Shown: positions 33,208 through 43,242, counted from the stretch's first letter. The stretch: DNA of 64,000 nt from Haemaphysalis longicornis (GCA_013339765.2 JABSTR010001244.1:3472001-3536000); one strand, 5' to 3'. A program made the numbers and translations. Notes: generated from the letters alone by a model not told the origin.

Positions 33208-34650
33208 ATGGCAACATCCCTGCACAAGGCGACCAGCGCCAAACGGAAGCACCGACCGCCGAGGAGTGCGCACGATGATGAGCCGCCGTGCAGCCCCCAG
33301 CCCGGCCCGGCTTTGAACTCGCCGCACGACCTGCTCTTGGACAAGGAAACGCACTTCCGTATACTCAAGTGGCGACGCCCTCGGCCCGGCAGGTCCCCGG
33401 CGGCCGACGTCGCTGCTCCTGACCCGGGCTGTGCGACGGCTGGCCAAGCAACCCAGTTAGCTAGTGCTAGTGCCTCTGCTGCGCAGCTGGTGGCCGCCTC
33501 CTTGCTCAAGCAACGCAAGAAGCGCGACTTGGATGCATCTGCTCGGCGCCGTTCGTCGCTGAGAGGTGAAACGCAATCCGCCGGGTCGTCCTCTGCATTG
33601 TCGCCTGCGCCAACGCAGGCAAAGCAGAAGGCCAAATATGACGGCCCGTCCCTTCAGAGTGAGGGCACGTCCCAAGTTTGTGCGGTTGCCGCGAACAATG
33701 AGAGTGTGATCCTCATCGACGATGAGGCTGTGCTTCAGCAAGCGACGAAACCGCGGCCACGGGGGGCCCGCCCTCCCGCTAGTCGTCTGTGTGGTGGGGC
33801 CAGACGTCCTGGAGGTCACGACACGTCGGACACCAAGCTCGCATCCGACGTGCTCTCTTCGCCAAAGCTTCTCAAAGAACTTAGGCCAGCGCAACCGTGT
33901 GCGGACGAACAGTGGCTTGGACCTGAGGAGAAGCTGCGCGCAGGTGCAGCGGGAAGTGGACCACTGGTTCAGGGCCGTCCCGGGAAACTGCCGGCAACTC
34001 CGAGAACGTTACCGAAGGCTCCGCTGCGCAGCTATCTGTCCATGTCACGTCACGCTGTGGCGACAACGCACCGGGAGCAGAGGACACCGTCGTCGACAGC
34101 CAACGATGCTAGAGCGCCCAACTCGCTCAAACGCGCCCCAGTGCCTCGCAAGCGACGTGGCAGACCGGCAGCGCATGCTCTGACCGAGCCTCAGTCTCAT
34201 GCCGCACGTGTACCGTTAAGCAGCAGCAGCAGCAGCAGCAGCATCCAGCGGATGGATATCAAGGACGTCGATCGGCTTGTACGAGACACTGGCGGAGAGC
34301 ATGGTCACCCCGTTGTTCCCGACACTTCTCTTCACAGGCTCATGGAAAGTGATAATTTATCAGAAGTGACAAGTATGCAGCGGTGTTCTCAGACATCTCT
34401 GTCGACTACGTTAAGCAGACGTCTGGCCACAACTGCGGCAGCTGATGCTAACGTGGGTACGCAGCGTGAATTTCAGTCGGCCGTTGAAGGCACCGACGAT
34501 TTTCAAGCGCAGGTAGATCAGCCTTGGCAAGAGATGCCGAGCGAGAGCCTTGTTCCGTACCTCCAGGGCTCTGTGGACATGGGTCTGAGCGCCTACGAGG
34601 GTTCGTTTGCTGCCGCTGCTGCTGATGATGGTGTAACTTGCTCCGTTTAA
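33208..34650 (+). CDS. disordered N-terminal part of an M13-like membrane protein (first frame)
   Basis: 480 codons from the ATG at 33208, whose context (CGACCATGG) is close to ideal; the frame is also open 30 bp upstream from an ATG at 33178. The product is rich in Ser, Pro, Ala, Arg and Lys, with basic patches (AKRKHRPPRS near the start, KQRKKRDL), short acidic motifs (VILIDDEA) and eight consecutive Ser from (AGC)n at 34219-34242. There is no folded domain or signal peptide. The stop TAA is at 34648-34650. The next frame, one base out of register, is open from 34637 and continues the same style of sequence into the transmembrane and M13 parts at 34652-38848. The two are therefore probably one gene split by a single-base difference (mutation, sequencing error or frameshifting). 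Intron-free over 5.6 kb, which is unusual for a tick gene. Confidence 0.6.
   Translation: MATSLHKATSAKRKHRPPRSAHDDEPPCSPQPGPALNSPHDLLLDKETHFRILKWRRPRPGRSPAADVAAPDPGCATAGQATQLASASASAAQLVAASLLKQRKKRDLDASARRRSSLRGETQSAGSSSALSPAPTQAKQKAKYDGPSLQSEGTSQVCAVAANNESVILIDDEAVLQQATKPRPRGARPPASRLCGGARRPGGHDTSDTKLASDVLSSPKLLKELRPAQPCADEQWLGPEEKLRAGAAGSGPLVQGRPGKLPATPRTLPKAPLRSYLSMSRHAVATTHREQRTPSSTANDARAPNSLKRAPVPRKRRGRPAAHALTEPQSHAARVPLSSSSSSSSIQRMDIKDVDRLVRDTGGEHGHPVVPDTSLHRLMESDNLSEVTSMQRCSQTSLSTTLSRRLATTAAADANVGTQREFQSAVEGTDDFQAQVDQPWQEMPSESLVPYLQGSVDMGLSAYEGSFAAAAADDGVTCSV
34219..34242 (+). repeat. (AGC)8 trinucleotide run encoding polyserine
   Basis: Eight AGC codons in frame inside the N-terminal coding region. 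Likely length-variable between individuals. Confidence 0.95.
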
Positions 34651-34651
34651 C

Positions 34652-37600
34652 TTGGGATGCGGGGAGGAAGGTGTCAAGAGCGCATCACTGGCAAACCTGA
34701 ACAGGTCTTCGCCGAGTGAAATATCGGCCGAGCCTTCACCCCCTATGAGCAAGCCAGGTCGGGGGGCTATTGCTGCAGACTTGGAGAAACCAGCTCACCG
34801 TTTGTCGCACCCCAACCACGAAGGGGGATCCAACAGCTCGGGCTATGTAAAGGAACCACGTCCCTCTGTGCCTCTTGAAGCGCTTCGCAGCGGTGTTGGG
34901 GCGTTCGAGGTGAAGCGACCAAGCCGGGGCGAAGTGGTTGACGGCGAAGCGGACCCGAGCTTTTACTCTGCAGCGCTGATGGGCTTGGGAGCTTTAGACC
35001 CTGGCGAAAAACTTGCTAGCGTCGGCGGTGTCGACCGGAGGCTGCGGACGGCGTTTCAGGCAAGTTCTGCCCCAATGAAGGCCGAGGCTGGTCGTATCCA
35101 GTCGTCATTGTACGCCGCAGTGAGTCAAGGCAGTCTCGTGTACTTTGACGCTGAACTACCGAAACCACACGACATGACGGTGCGTGTGCCAGGCACTACT
35201 TGGGTAGACTCCGCTCATCACAAGCGATGGTCAAAGCGCAGCATGAAACCGCAGTCGCATACGCCGTTGCCTGTAAAGAGGCCCAGTGCCGCAAGGTCCG
35301 CTAGGGCGTCGTCGCGAGCCAAACGACCAGAAAATTGGGATGTGGGGAGATCGTCACACCTCTCTCCTTTTTCCGTGAAACCGATACAGCATCCCGAAGA
35401 ACAAACCGGATCAGTGAACAGTGTGGCCAAGGGTGCCCACGTTGATGCTGGGGAAGCTGCAACAGATTCCACATGTTACAATGCAAGTGAGCGGCTTACG
35501 GCTACGGGAAAGCACGCTCGGCTAGGAACAATGGCGCGCCATCTTTCCAGTGTGCCTGGATTTACAAAAGCGTCAGATAAGACCGGCTTTCTTCACCCCG
35601 ATCTCGAATATGCGGGCGTCGGTCCCAAGAAGATCAATTCGCGCATCCTTGGGAAAACTACGAGCACTGAAGAATACTTTACAGCTCTCAGTACAGCAGT
35701 GGAGTTTAGTGGGCCTTGCCTCGTGTACCGCGCGCCAAAAGATGTCTGCAGCCATGCTATGGTTCAAGAGGGGCCATTGACGTCTGCCTTCAGTCACCGC
35801 CCTCGCATGTATGCAGCTGATCCGTATCGGGCGTCCACGAAAGTGGCGATTTCTCGTTTGCCACGTGAGGGGAAAGGGCAGCGAAATAGTCCCGAACGCT
35901 ATAAGCTTTCCAACGAAGCCTACGGTACATCCTCGTCGGAAGACTTGCTGCCATTCGATGATGTGCGTTTCGGTGCGCTTCCCCGCCGCGGTGAAATGTC
36001 AGCAGGAAGACACATTTGTCCGTATTCGCCAGATAAAATCGCTCGTAGCCTTAACCTGGTGATGGGTGATATTTACGCGCCAGATATCGAAAACAGGTCG
36101 CCTTCCTCTGCGGCAAGAGATGCCTGGCGGGCAACGATACCCGGTCTGTTGATGGCGTCTTCACCCACAATGTCTGAAGGAGGCGATTCCGTTCGGCTTG
36201 TGCTATTCCCAAAAGCGGCCGACTTTTACACCGGCGGAGCAGAGCGCGCGCTCTTTCCCGGGGTGTCGGACATCTTAGACAGGCAGTCACTACTGAGCGC
36301 AGCCTCTGAATTTGTGATGTCCGACCTTCGTTTTCGCACGGCGCGCTCGTTGTCAGAGCCAAACATTGTTGCCGTACGACCACCCGCAGTGCACTTAAAG
36401 CGTAGCTTCTCAGACTCGATGATCGTAAACGCGAGCAGTGATTTTTCTATGGACAGTGTGTCGCCAGTTATGTCGAGTCCGGGCCATGCCACTGTACGGA
36501 AGACTATCGACCTCGCTGAAGACAGGCGTTTGCCGAAAGTGGCACCTAAGAAAAAGCGTCCCAAGCCAGCCGTAGCCCTTAAGCCGACGAAGGCGCAGAT
36601 CAACGTGTCGAGGAACTACCCTGCAGAGGCGTTTCCCTCCGCGCCGAGTCCGGAATCAACTGGCATGGAGGTATCCATGAAAGCCAAGTCTCACGCAAAG
36701 GAACTGTGCCTGAGCATGCTTGGAGTGGCTGTCACTGTTCTGGGCTTGGTGTTTGTTTCCAAATCTGTCGGCAGAAATATTGCGGGCATCCGCATTTTCA
36801 CCACAGGCCAGGTTGGTACGTCAGATGATGCACTTACCAGACGTGTCGCCACGGAGTCGTCTGGTGGTCCAGCGACTATTCCTTTCTCAGTGCCGCCGCG
36901 GGATTTTGTCTGCAATCTGACTCGGTGCCATGAAGAGGGAAGGTTCTTGGCCTCGTCCTTGTCGTGGGACCGTGACCCCTGTGTGGACTTCTACGGTTTC
37001 GCGTGCGCGAAGTGGGCGGAAGCACGAGCAGCGTCGGCTGCTGTGGCGGGCGGTGCTTCGGCCTCCGTGGTCGAGGACATGGAGCGACATGTGGAGCGGC
37101 GAGCAGCGCGGCTTCTGGCCACCGCGCGATCTGCCGAGCTGGCGCCTCTGCGGCGGATGCACGACGCCTGCAACGATGTCAACGCCATCCACGCTGCCGG
37201 TTGGGCGCCACTGGGGGCACTGCTGCAGCTGTGCCACTTGCCGCACTGGCCGTACGACCAGCCGTCCACCGTGTCTGCTTGGACAGCGGCGGCCAGGGCC
37301 CACCAGTACACCGGCGCTGAAACACTGATCTCCGTCCACGTGACGCCCCACCCATTGCGCGCCAACCGCAGCATCTCTGCGCTGGACAGGCCTCGGCTCG
37401 CTCTTCGAGCGGCAGACTTGGTGGCGCAGGACTTTCACTGGTTGGAGGACACAGCGAACACGGTAATGACGGCGTTTCGCGAGCGCCCACGCCAGCTGGC
37501 GCGCGAGGCCGTGGCCGTGGCGGTGCAGATCGCCCGGCTTGCCTATTCGCGCGACGCCCTGTCAGACGTCCGGATGTATCGGGTTTCCAACCTTGGCCCG

Positions 37601-38848
37601 TTTCCTCAGCTGCTGGAGTTTTTGTCGACGCTGTTTGCAAACGTCTCTTCCGTGCACGCGTCAACGGAAGTGGTGCTGCGTGCGGAGGGCTTTCTGAGCG
37701 ACCTTCTGGACCTGGCGGATGAGCGCAGGAATCGCGCCCTCCTCAACTACATCGGCCTTCAGGTCGTCGTGCACTGCTCGGCTTTCTTGCCGGATGCCGT
37801 TGGCCTACAAGCCATGCATGCCCGCCTGCTGTTCCCCGACGAGGCGTCCGCTGGCTACGTGCCCAGGGAGCGGCTCTGCGTTCGCCAAGCGGCACGTACA
37901 ATGCCGTTTCTCTTCTTCTACGCCCTGAGACTGGTGTTTGGCGGGGAAGCGACGGTTCGCGCCCTCACTGCAGCGCTCGAGACTCTGCGCCGGTGCCTGG
38001 CCGACCACTTCTCGGCAGTGACCCTGGGGGACTCTCCCACGCGGTCGCAGTTTGCTGCTATAGTTCGAGAAACGCGCCTCCACGTAATGGGCCCTCCTGT
38101 GGTCGCGAACGAGTCCCTCATCCTGGCGCACGCCGAGGCGCTGCCGACCGCGGGCGACGACGGGCCTCTGGCGTGGTTCGCCCGAGTCAGCGCCCACGTG
38201 AGCCAGCTTCGCGTGATGCGCCTGTCCCGCTACGTGTGGCCCGGGGGCGCCTTCGACCGCGACTGCAGTTCGGACCTGCAGGCGAACGAGATCTTCGTGC
38301 CGCCCCTGTTCGTGAACGCGAGCGGCGGGACCTGGGACCGGGGTGGCCTGGTGCTGCAGATGGCCCAGCTGGGCGGCCGCTTCGCGCGATGCGTGCTCCT
38401 CATGCTGCTGTCGGGCGTCTCGAACCGCGCCAACCGGGAGCTGGTCACGCGCGGCTGGTGGTCCGACGGGGCCAAGGCTTCGCTCAGCGCCCTGCGGCGC
38501 TGCCTCGCCCGGAGGTCCGACGACGACACTTCTTCGGCGAAGGCGCCCATGTCCCGCGTGGCCGACGCTGTCGCTCTGCCGGCGCTCTTGGTGGCCTTTG
38601 CGCGGGACCTGCACTCCATTGCCGGACCCGAGGCCAGCTTCCGTCTGCCCCACGTCCAGGACCTGGTGCCCGAGCAGCTGTTCTTCGCCGCCTACGCTCT
38701 CGCTCGTTGTCGTCGCGAGCAGCCAGCACGCCGCCGGGAAACGTCGGACGACGTGAACGCTGCGCTGCGCCAAAGCCCCGCCTTCCGCGCTGCCTTCGAG
38801 TGCCGCACGGGCCTGCCCATGAGCCCGGACGCCCCGTGCATCCACTAG
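34652..38848 (+). CDS. M13 (neprilysin-like) type II membrane protein, catalytically dead
   Basis: About 1398 codons in one frame, open from 34637; 34652 is a TTG and the first ATG is 34745 in weak context, supporting continuation from the upstream frame. Residues 1-680 are Ser/Pro-rich and probably cytoplasmic; they include RSLSEP near 565, an exact 14-3-3 mode-1 pattern (R-S-x-S-x-P). Residues about 685-707 are a hydrophobic transmembrane segment. From about 752 the ectodomain begins with the M13 signature (C..C, then DPCVDFYGFACAKW) and several N-glycosylation sites. NEIFVPP near residue 1215 aligns with the M13 NEIVFPAG block. Where M13 enzymes carry HExxH there is CVLLMLLSG, and where they carry ENIAD there is RVADAV. 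The terminal C-x-x-W is CIH. The zinc ligands and catalytic Glu are therefore gone, and a binding or scaffold role is likelier than proteolysis. Confidence 0.82.
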   Translation: MGCGEEGVKSASLANLNRSSPSEISAEPSPPMSKPGRGAIAADLEKPAHRLSHPNHEGGSNSSGYVKEPRPSVPLEALRSGVGAFEVKRPSRGEVVDGEADPSFYSAALMGLGALDPGEKLASVGGVDRRLRTAFQASSAPMKAEAGRIQSSLYAAVSQGSLVYFDAELPKPHDMTVRVPGTTWVDSAHHKRWSKRSMKPQSHTPLPVKRPSAARSARASSRAKRPENWDVGRSSHLSPFSVKPIQHPEEQTGSVNSVAKGAHVDAGEAATDSTCYNASERLTATGKHARLGTMARHLSSVPGFTKASDKTGFLHPDLEYAGVGPKKINSRILGKTTSTEEYFTALSTAVEFSGPCLVYRAPKDVCSHAMVQEGPLTSAFSHRPRMYAADPYRASTKVAISRLPREGKGQRNSPERYKLSNEAYGTSSSEDLLPFDDVRFGALPRRGEMSAGRHICPYSPDKIARSLNLVMGDIYAPDIENRSPSSAARDAWRATIPGLLMASSPTMSEGGDSVRLVLFPKAADFYTGGAERALFPGVSDILDRQSLLSAASEFVMSDLRFRTARSLSEPNIVAVRPPAVHLKRSFSDSMIVNASSDFSMDSVSPVMSSPGHATVRKTIDLAEDRRLPKVAPKKKRPKPAVALKPTKAQINVSRNYPAEAFPSAPSPESTGMEVSMKAKSHAKELCLSMLGVAVTVLGLVFVSKSVGRNIAGIRIFTTGQVGTSDDALTRRVATESSGGPATIPFSVPPRDFVCNLTRCHEEGRFLASSLSWDRDPCVDFYGFACAKWAEARAASAAVAGGASASVVEDMERHVERRAARLLATARSAELAPLRRMHDACNDVNAIHAAGWAPLGALLQLCHLPHWPYDQPSTVSAWTAAARAHQYTGAETLISVHVTPHPLRANRSISALDRPRLALRAADLVAQDFHWLEDTANTVMTAFRERPRQLAREAVAVAVQIARLAYSRDALSDVRMYRVSNLGPFPQLLEFLSTLFANVSSVHASTEVVLRAEGFLSDLLDLADERRNRALLNYIGLQVVVHCSAFLPDAVGLQAMHARLLFPDEASAGYVPRERLCVRQAARTMPFLFFYALRLVFGGEATVRALTAALETLRRCLADHFSAVTLGDSPTRSQFAAIVRETRLHVMGPPVVANESLILAHAEALPTAGDDGPLAWFARVSAHVSQLRVMRLSRYVWPGGAFDRDCSSDLQANEIFVPPLFVNASGGTWDRGGLVLQMAQLGGRFARCVLLMLLSGVSNRANRELVTRGWWSDGAKASLSALRRCLARRSDDDTSSAKAPMSRVADAVALPALLVAFARDLHSIAGPEASFRLPHVQDLVPEQLFFAAYALARCRREQPARRRETSDDVNAALRQSPAFRAAFECRTGLPMSPDAPCIH

Positions 38849-39173
38849 TGGCCGCCGCCCGCGTACGGGGAGCGTGCTTATCGTCGTTACGCTTCTTTTC
38901 ACCTGTTACTACCTAATATAACGCTTTATTTCGCAATGGAATCGGTTTCTTTTTTTGTGTGTGAATTGTAGCGTTTATCACATCTACAGTTATTCCTGGA
39001 TGTAACGAAATTGACAAAAGCTCGCAATTTTTCGTTACATGCAGGAGTTCGTTACGTGCAGGTACCGAGTTAAGGCTCGCGCGAATGAAAGCAGAGACGA
39101 AGCCAAAGTGCTGTAAATCACTGCATTTAGGTCACAGCGAAAAGCTGCGTGCGTTGCGCCCTCTGACGAGCCA

Positions 39174-40387
39174 ATGCACTACGCGGCGTTCCAAAGAAGA
39201 AAGGTCACTCACGCTTGTATTAGCAAAAGTAACTTGAGTATCAGTTTTCCCTTTGACAATTTCCGGCGCCTTAATTTAACGCGTTACAAGAACCAAACTT
39301 GTGCTGAAAGGGTTTTCACTGATGCATCGAAAACCAAATCGGCTGTGGCCTGTGCAGTTGTTGGGCAGCATCTTTCAATAGCAAAAACAATGCATAAAAA
39401 CACAATCATATTTACAGCAGAAGCACACGGCTGTGGGCCACATTATCACAAGCAAAACACAAAAGTCTGTTATCTTCACAGACTCGCTCAGCGTTGTCAC
39501 GGCCCTGTCCACAGGAAAGGGCACCAAGAATCCCACATTTACTGCCCTTCTTAAAGCTCTGTACAAAGCACACCAGCTAAATTTAGAAATTATAGTGTGC
39601 TGGGTTCCTGGCCATTGTGGCATAGCTGGCAACGGGGAAGCCGACCAGGCTGCCGCCAGAGCAGCTGAAAGAACCAGTATTGACATCACGCAAGTACCTT
39701 ACCTGGATATGAAACCAGCAGTAAAACACATACTCCTTCAGCTCTGGCAGAAAGAATGGGACGGAGAAGTAAACAACAAGCTTCACTTGGTACAACCTAT
39801 AATCGGCCGATCAGCTGCCAGGGAAAAAAACAGGGCCTTTGAGGTCTGGCGATGCAGACTACGAATAGGACACACACATGGCACGCATTCCTACCTCCTG
39901 ACTGGTGAGCAGCCGCCAACTGTGCCAGATGTGGCGAGGGTCTTTCAGTCCTCCATGTTTTGGTTGAGTGCTCGGCCATGGAACCAGAAAGGAGACGCTA
40001 TTTCCCGGAAATGTACCGTAAGAATATGCCACGGCACATTGCAATGTTTTTATCAGACTGTCCTGTGTTCGAGTTCAGCAGAGTTTTAGAATACCTTGAT
40101 GATATCGGTTTTTTTTAAAGCAGGTTTGTTTTAGAAAGTAGCATTCTCGTCCACCTCAATACCTTGTTCATCCGTAGGGTTCTATTTACCATGGCCCTAT
40201 ACACCGTTAGCTCATTCCATGCCTCATCACACTCCTCACTCATCTTTTGGATCCGGCCCTTTACACCGAAGTAATTTTATGCACTATTTGCACTCATTTC
40301 ATCAGCACAATTTTACCTCATCATAGCAATGGCGCTCTTGGCCTTAGATGCCCTTGCGCCAAAAAACCCCACCAAAGAAGATGATGT
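39174..40387 (+). mobile_element. 5'-truncated I-clade LINE fragment (RNase H end)
   Basis: Encodes in two frames the C-terminal part of an ORF2 related to 2954-6640. RNase H acidic motifs FTDASKT, TAEAHG, FTDSLSV and GEADQA are readable, as is WVPGHCGIAGN near 39600, then RIGHTHGTHSYLLTG. A frameshift near 39430 and another near 39940 break it. The tail reads CTTGCGCCAAAAAACCCCACC, close to the tail of the complete LINE. It sits inside a Tigger-type element. Confidence 0.85.
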
Positions 40388-40550
40388 GCTCAAAGGGTGC
40401 AGCCTTTTGGTGAACTTGATGCTCTTTGCCACCCTCAAGATACTATACTAGGCGGCAACATTCATCTTTGTCGCCAGCGGAGACGTCATTGAAAATTGCC
40501 CGCTTTTCTTGAAACGACAGAACTTTTCGTTTTCTAGCAGCAGCACTCAT
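40388..40550 (-). pseudogene. Tigger transposase N-terminus (CENP-B/pogo HTH)
   Basis: From the minus-strand ATG at 40550, the product reads MSAAARKRKVLSFQEKRAIF, the start typical of Tigger transposases (the first DNA-binding helix-turn-helix). A stop follows after about 35 residues. In another frame LRVAKSI continues the HTH pattern. The rest is missing because the LINE fragment begins at the boundary. It would have bound the element ends; non-functional. Confidence 0.7.
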
Positions 40551-41861
40551 CACCGACAAACCGATACGACAGAAGTGGAGACGCGCCACTACACGCCTAG
40601 CACCTCGAAACAAGTGTGGAATTGAAACCGCACTCACTCGTAGAAACGCACGGTAGCTTGGGGTGCGGGATAAAAACAAAAACAAAAAAAAAACCCTGAA
40701 GGGTAGTTACTCTTGCTAGCTGGTGTGGTGTCACGCTACTCAAGCAGAACCAGAAGTGACTGCTACGTTAGCCAGGGGATGGGGCTATGCCCTCTGTTCA
40801 TCATCATCATCGTAATCGTAATCGTGGTCGTCGTCGTCGTGACGAATTTCCTGTTTAGGCGATTCCAGACGTTTTCATTGTTGCTGGCTCCTTACGGTGG
40901 TGCTAGTGTTCGCTAAATTAGTTCCGGCCTATTTTTGAGTAAAGTTCAAAAAGCAAGGCCTGATCAGCTCGCCGACTTCGTTACATCAATGTTAACCGCC
41001 GCGGCGTTTCGTTACACAGTGGTCGCAAACACGTGGTCTTTGCGGGGCATCGAAAAACTTCGTTAAATCCAGGAATTTGTGACATAGAGTTTCGTTACAT
41101 CCAGGCTTATTGTGATGCGGGCATGCGTGCCTTTTATGTGGCTTTGGCTCACAGAACAGCTGTGGTGCGCGCATTTTTCCGTGTCTGCATTTCGTAGGAA
41201 TTTCAGACGCAGCTGGCATTCCTTGTAACAATACCCTCGCTAGAGGAGGATTGTGCTTGGTTTCGTGCCACCAAGATTAAACCCTCCTGGAGCCGCTGAA
41301 TGAGAGCTACGCCTTCGCTATATGCGAACCTGGCTGCGTTGGCGGCGGGATGCGCTGCCGACCCCCCTGCAAAGGAAACACACCGGCGGAGTGTTGAGTA
41401 GGACACCGAGTAGGGACACCGATAGCTATGTCTTTACAACTGTCTCATACTACGTCACTGAAGCGCGAAATTTGAATGTTTTCAATATTTGTTGCGTGTT
41501 TTCGATTAAAAAGTATTTTGTGGCTGGAATGGGGCAGGGTTCTTCCAAATTCCTTGCGTGTGGCCTTGTACTCTGCGTAGCTGCACTCATGTCTGTATGT
41601 TGTGGTGGTTCGGACGTCTACGTGCTACGCACGGTTGTGCATTGGGCCTGCGGGGGTGGTGATGTTAATGGATGCAGGCATGGCGTGGTCATTTTTCATG
41701 CCATAGTATATCAAATGGCTCCGAGCTGAAATGCGTCCTTGCGTGCGTGTGTCACTGCACTTCGACCTCGTGCCATAGTTGTCGTCACGAGCACTTCCGC
41801 ACTAGGGAGGAGGGGAACCGAAGAAGGGGACTCCGTTTCCCTCTCGAGAAGCGGACATCAC

Positions 41862-41996
41862 CATCACCATCATCATCAGCCTACTCAGGTCCACTGCAGG
41901 ACGAAGGCCCTCGGGTTCACAGTTTACCCTGTAAGTTTCGTATTTCATCCTCCATCGTGTTATTGGCCTTCCCTTCTCTTGGTATCCACTCCGTTG
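41862..41996 (-). mobile_element. RTE LINE 3' end fragment
   Basis: CACCATCATCATCAGCC, then GTCCACTGCAGGACGAAGGCC, is the reverse of the common arthropod RTE tail (protein end near PAVDLSRLMMM). TTGGTATCCACTCCGTTG follows, as in RTE antisense copies. It probably belongs to the RTE copy at 42762-45440, with part of the sequence between them deleted. Confidence 0.7.
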
Positions 41997-42000
41997 CTGA

Positions 42001-42565
42001 TGTTACGAATCGGCCAGCGCCGCCGTACTTTCCCGCAGCACTCCACGGCTGTGCGGCGAAGCCGCCTCGTGCGCTTTTCTGCCGTCGGTGAGAAGTTGTG
42101 ACAAGCCGCGTCAGACGCTTCGCTTTGGGCGCATTTCAAAACTTCGGCGGCTACCGGCGAGGCTCGTCTCCACGCTCTTCAAGGACACAGAGGCCCCGTC
42201 GATCGCAACGGAGTCCTCCTCTCTCCCCTCTCTCGGACTCAACGTGCGCGGAGGCTACCGACGACTAACGAACACTGGAAAGAGCGTTGTGTGTGTCTCT
42301 GACGTTCTCGGCGTGTTGCCGTTTGTTGCGTTTTGACCGTTGCCGCTTTTGGGTATAAATAGACCCCCGCAAGCATTGTAAACCATTCCTGTTTGAGCAG
42401 CGCATCCATGCTGTTACTCTGCTCGAGTCCTGTATTGTAACCTCGCCCGTCGGGGCATTGTTCTTTGGCTTCGGCTCACCTCTCGCTATGAAGTAAACAG
42501 TTACGTTAGCCTATCAGCTCTGGGCGTCTTCCCGGCTGCGGCTCGGCCCGCCCGCGGTCGCAACA
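42001..42565 (+). mobile_element. solo LTR, 565 bp, CTGA target duplication
   Basis: Begins TGTTACGAA and ends GGTCGCAACA, the TGTT...AACA ends expected of an LTR. CTGA flanks both sides (41997-42000 and 42566-42569). A TATA box (GTATAAATA) lies at 42353-42361. It is the best-preserved of four copies of this LTR in the window (8504, 23953-26241 antisense, 55064). No internal gag/pol adjoins, so it arose by LTR-LTR recombination. Confidence 0.88.
42353..42361 (+). promoter_or_regulatory. LTR TATA box
   Basis: GTATAAATA in a GC-rich setting, in mid-LTR. The 8504 copy has AATAAATA at the matching place. This is the expected U3 promoter. Confidence 0.6.
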
Positions 42566-42761
42566 CTGAGCACAAAATCGCGGGTTCAATTCCCGGCCGC
42601 TGCGGCCGCTTTTCTGGTGGACGCGAAAAGCAAAAACGCCCTTGTGTACAAGATTTCGGCGCACGTTAAAGATCCCCAGGTGGTCAAAATTAATCCGGAG
42701 CCCTCCACTACGGCGCGCCTCATCGCCTGCGTTGCGTCGGCGCGTTAAACCCTACAATCAC
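42566..42761 (+). mobile_element. Ruka SINE, 5' truncated
   Basis: Starts within the head (CTGAGCACAAAATCGCGGG) right at the LTR's target duplication. It has an intact B box (GGTTCAATTCC) and a full body closely matching 6829-7063, ending GCGTTAAACCCTACAATCA. The missing head does not continue on the other side of the LTR, so the junction involves a deletion or an originally truncated SINE. Confidence 0.85.
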
Positions 42762-43242
42762 TTTTCATTATTTGGCAGGGCTTGCCGAGTGCTCCCCAAC
42801 CCTTACCTATTCTGCGCCGGATTTCTTTCTCGTGGTTGGGGTCAGCACTAGCCATCTGTCCGAGGTACTTGTATTCTTTTAATTCTTCGAGGGTTTTGCT
42901 TCCTAAGCTGAACAGGACGTTTTGAGCATGCTTATTCCACATTACTTTAGATTTATTCATGTTTATGTTTATCCCCACGGCCGTGTTTTCTGATTGTAGT
43001 TCCTCAAGCATCGTTTGCAGTTGTTCTGCAGTCTCACTCAGTAATACCACGTCGTCTGCAAACCTCGAATGGCTCAAGTATTCTCAGTTTATCCTTAATC
43101 CTATGTTTTCCCAGTAAAGCTTTTTAAATGCCCCCTCCAGACATGCTGTGAATAGTTTCGGTGAGATGGTATCTCCCGGTCTTACTCCCTTTCGGATCGG
43201 AAATTTATCGCTTTGCTTGTGCAGGGTGATCCCTGCCCGTGG

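Larger units (their letters stand above)
38995..41105 (-). mobile_element. Tigger/pogo-type DNA element, interrupted by a LINE
   Basis: CCTGGATGTAACGAA at 38995-39009 is inverted perfectly at 41091-41105 (TTCGTTACATCCAGG). Related TAACGAA/TTCGTTA strings occur just inside both ends (39038-39060, 40975-41085). A minus-strand transposase start lies at 40550. An I-clade LINE fragment (about 39174-40387) occupies the place of most of the transposase. No clear TA duplication was seen, so the outer limits could be a few bases off. Confidence 0.7.

Noticed and set aside
34690..34720. Short intron explaining the frame change in the M13-like gene
   Set aside because: The only GT...AG pair compatible with both frames gives about 38 bp, too short for a tick intron.
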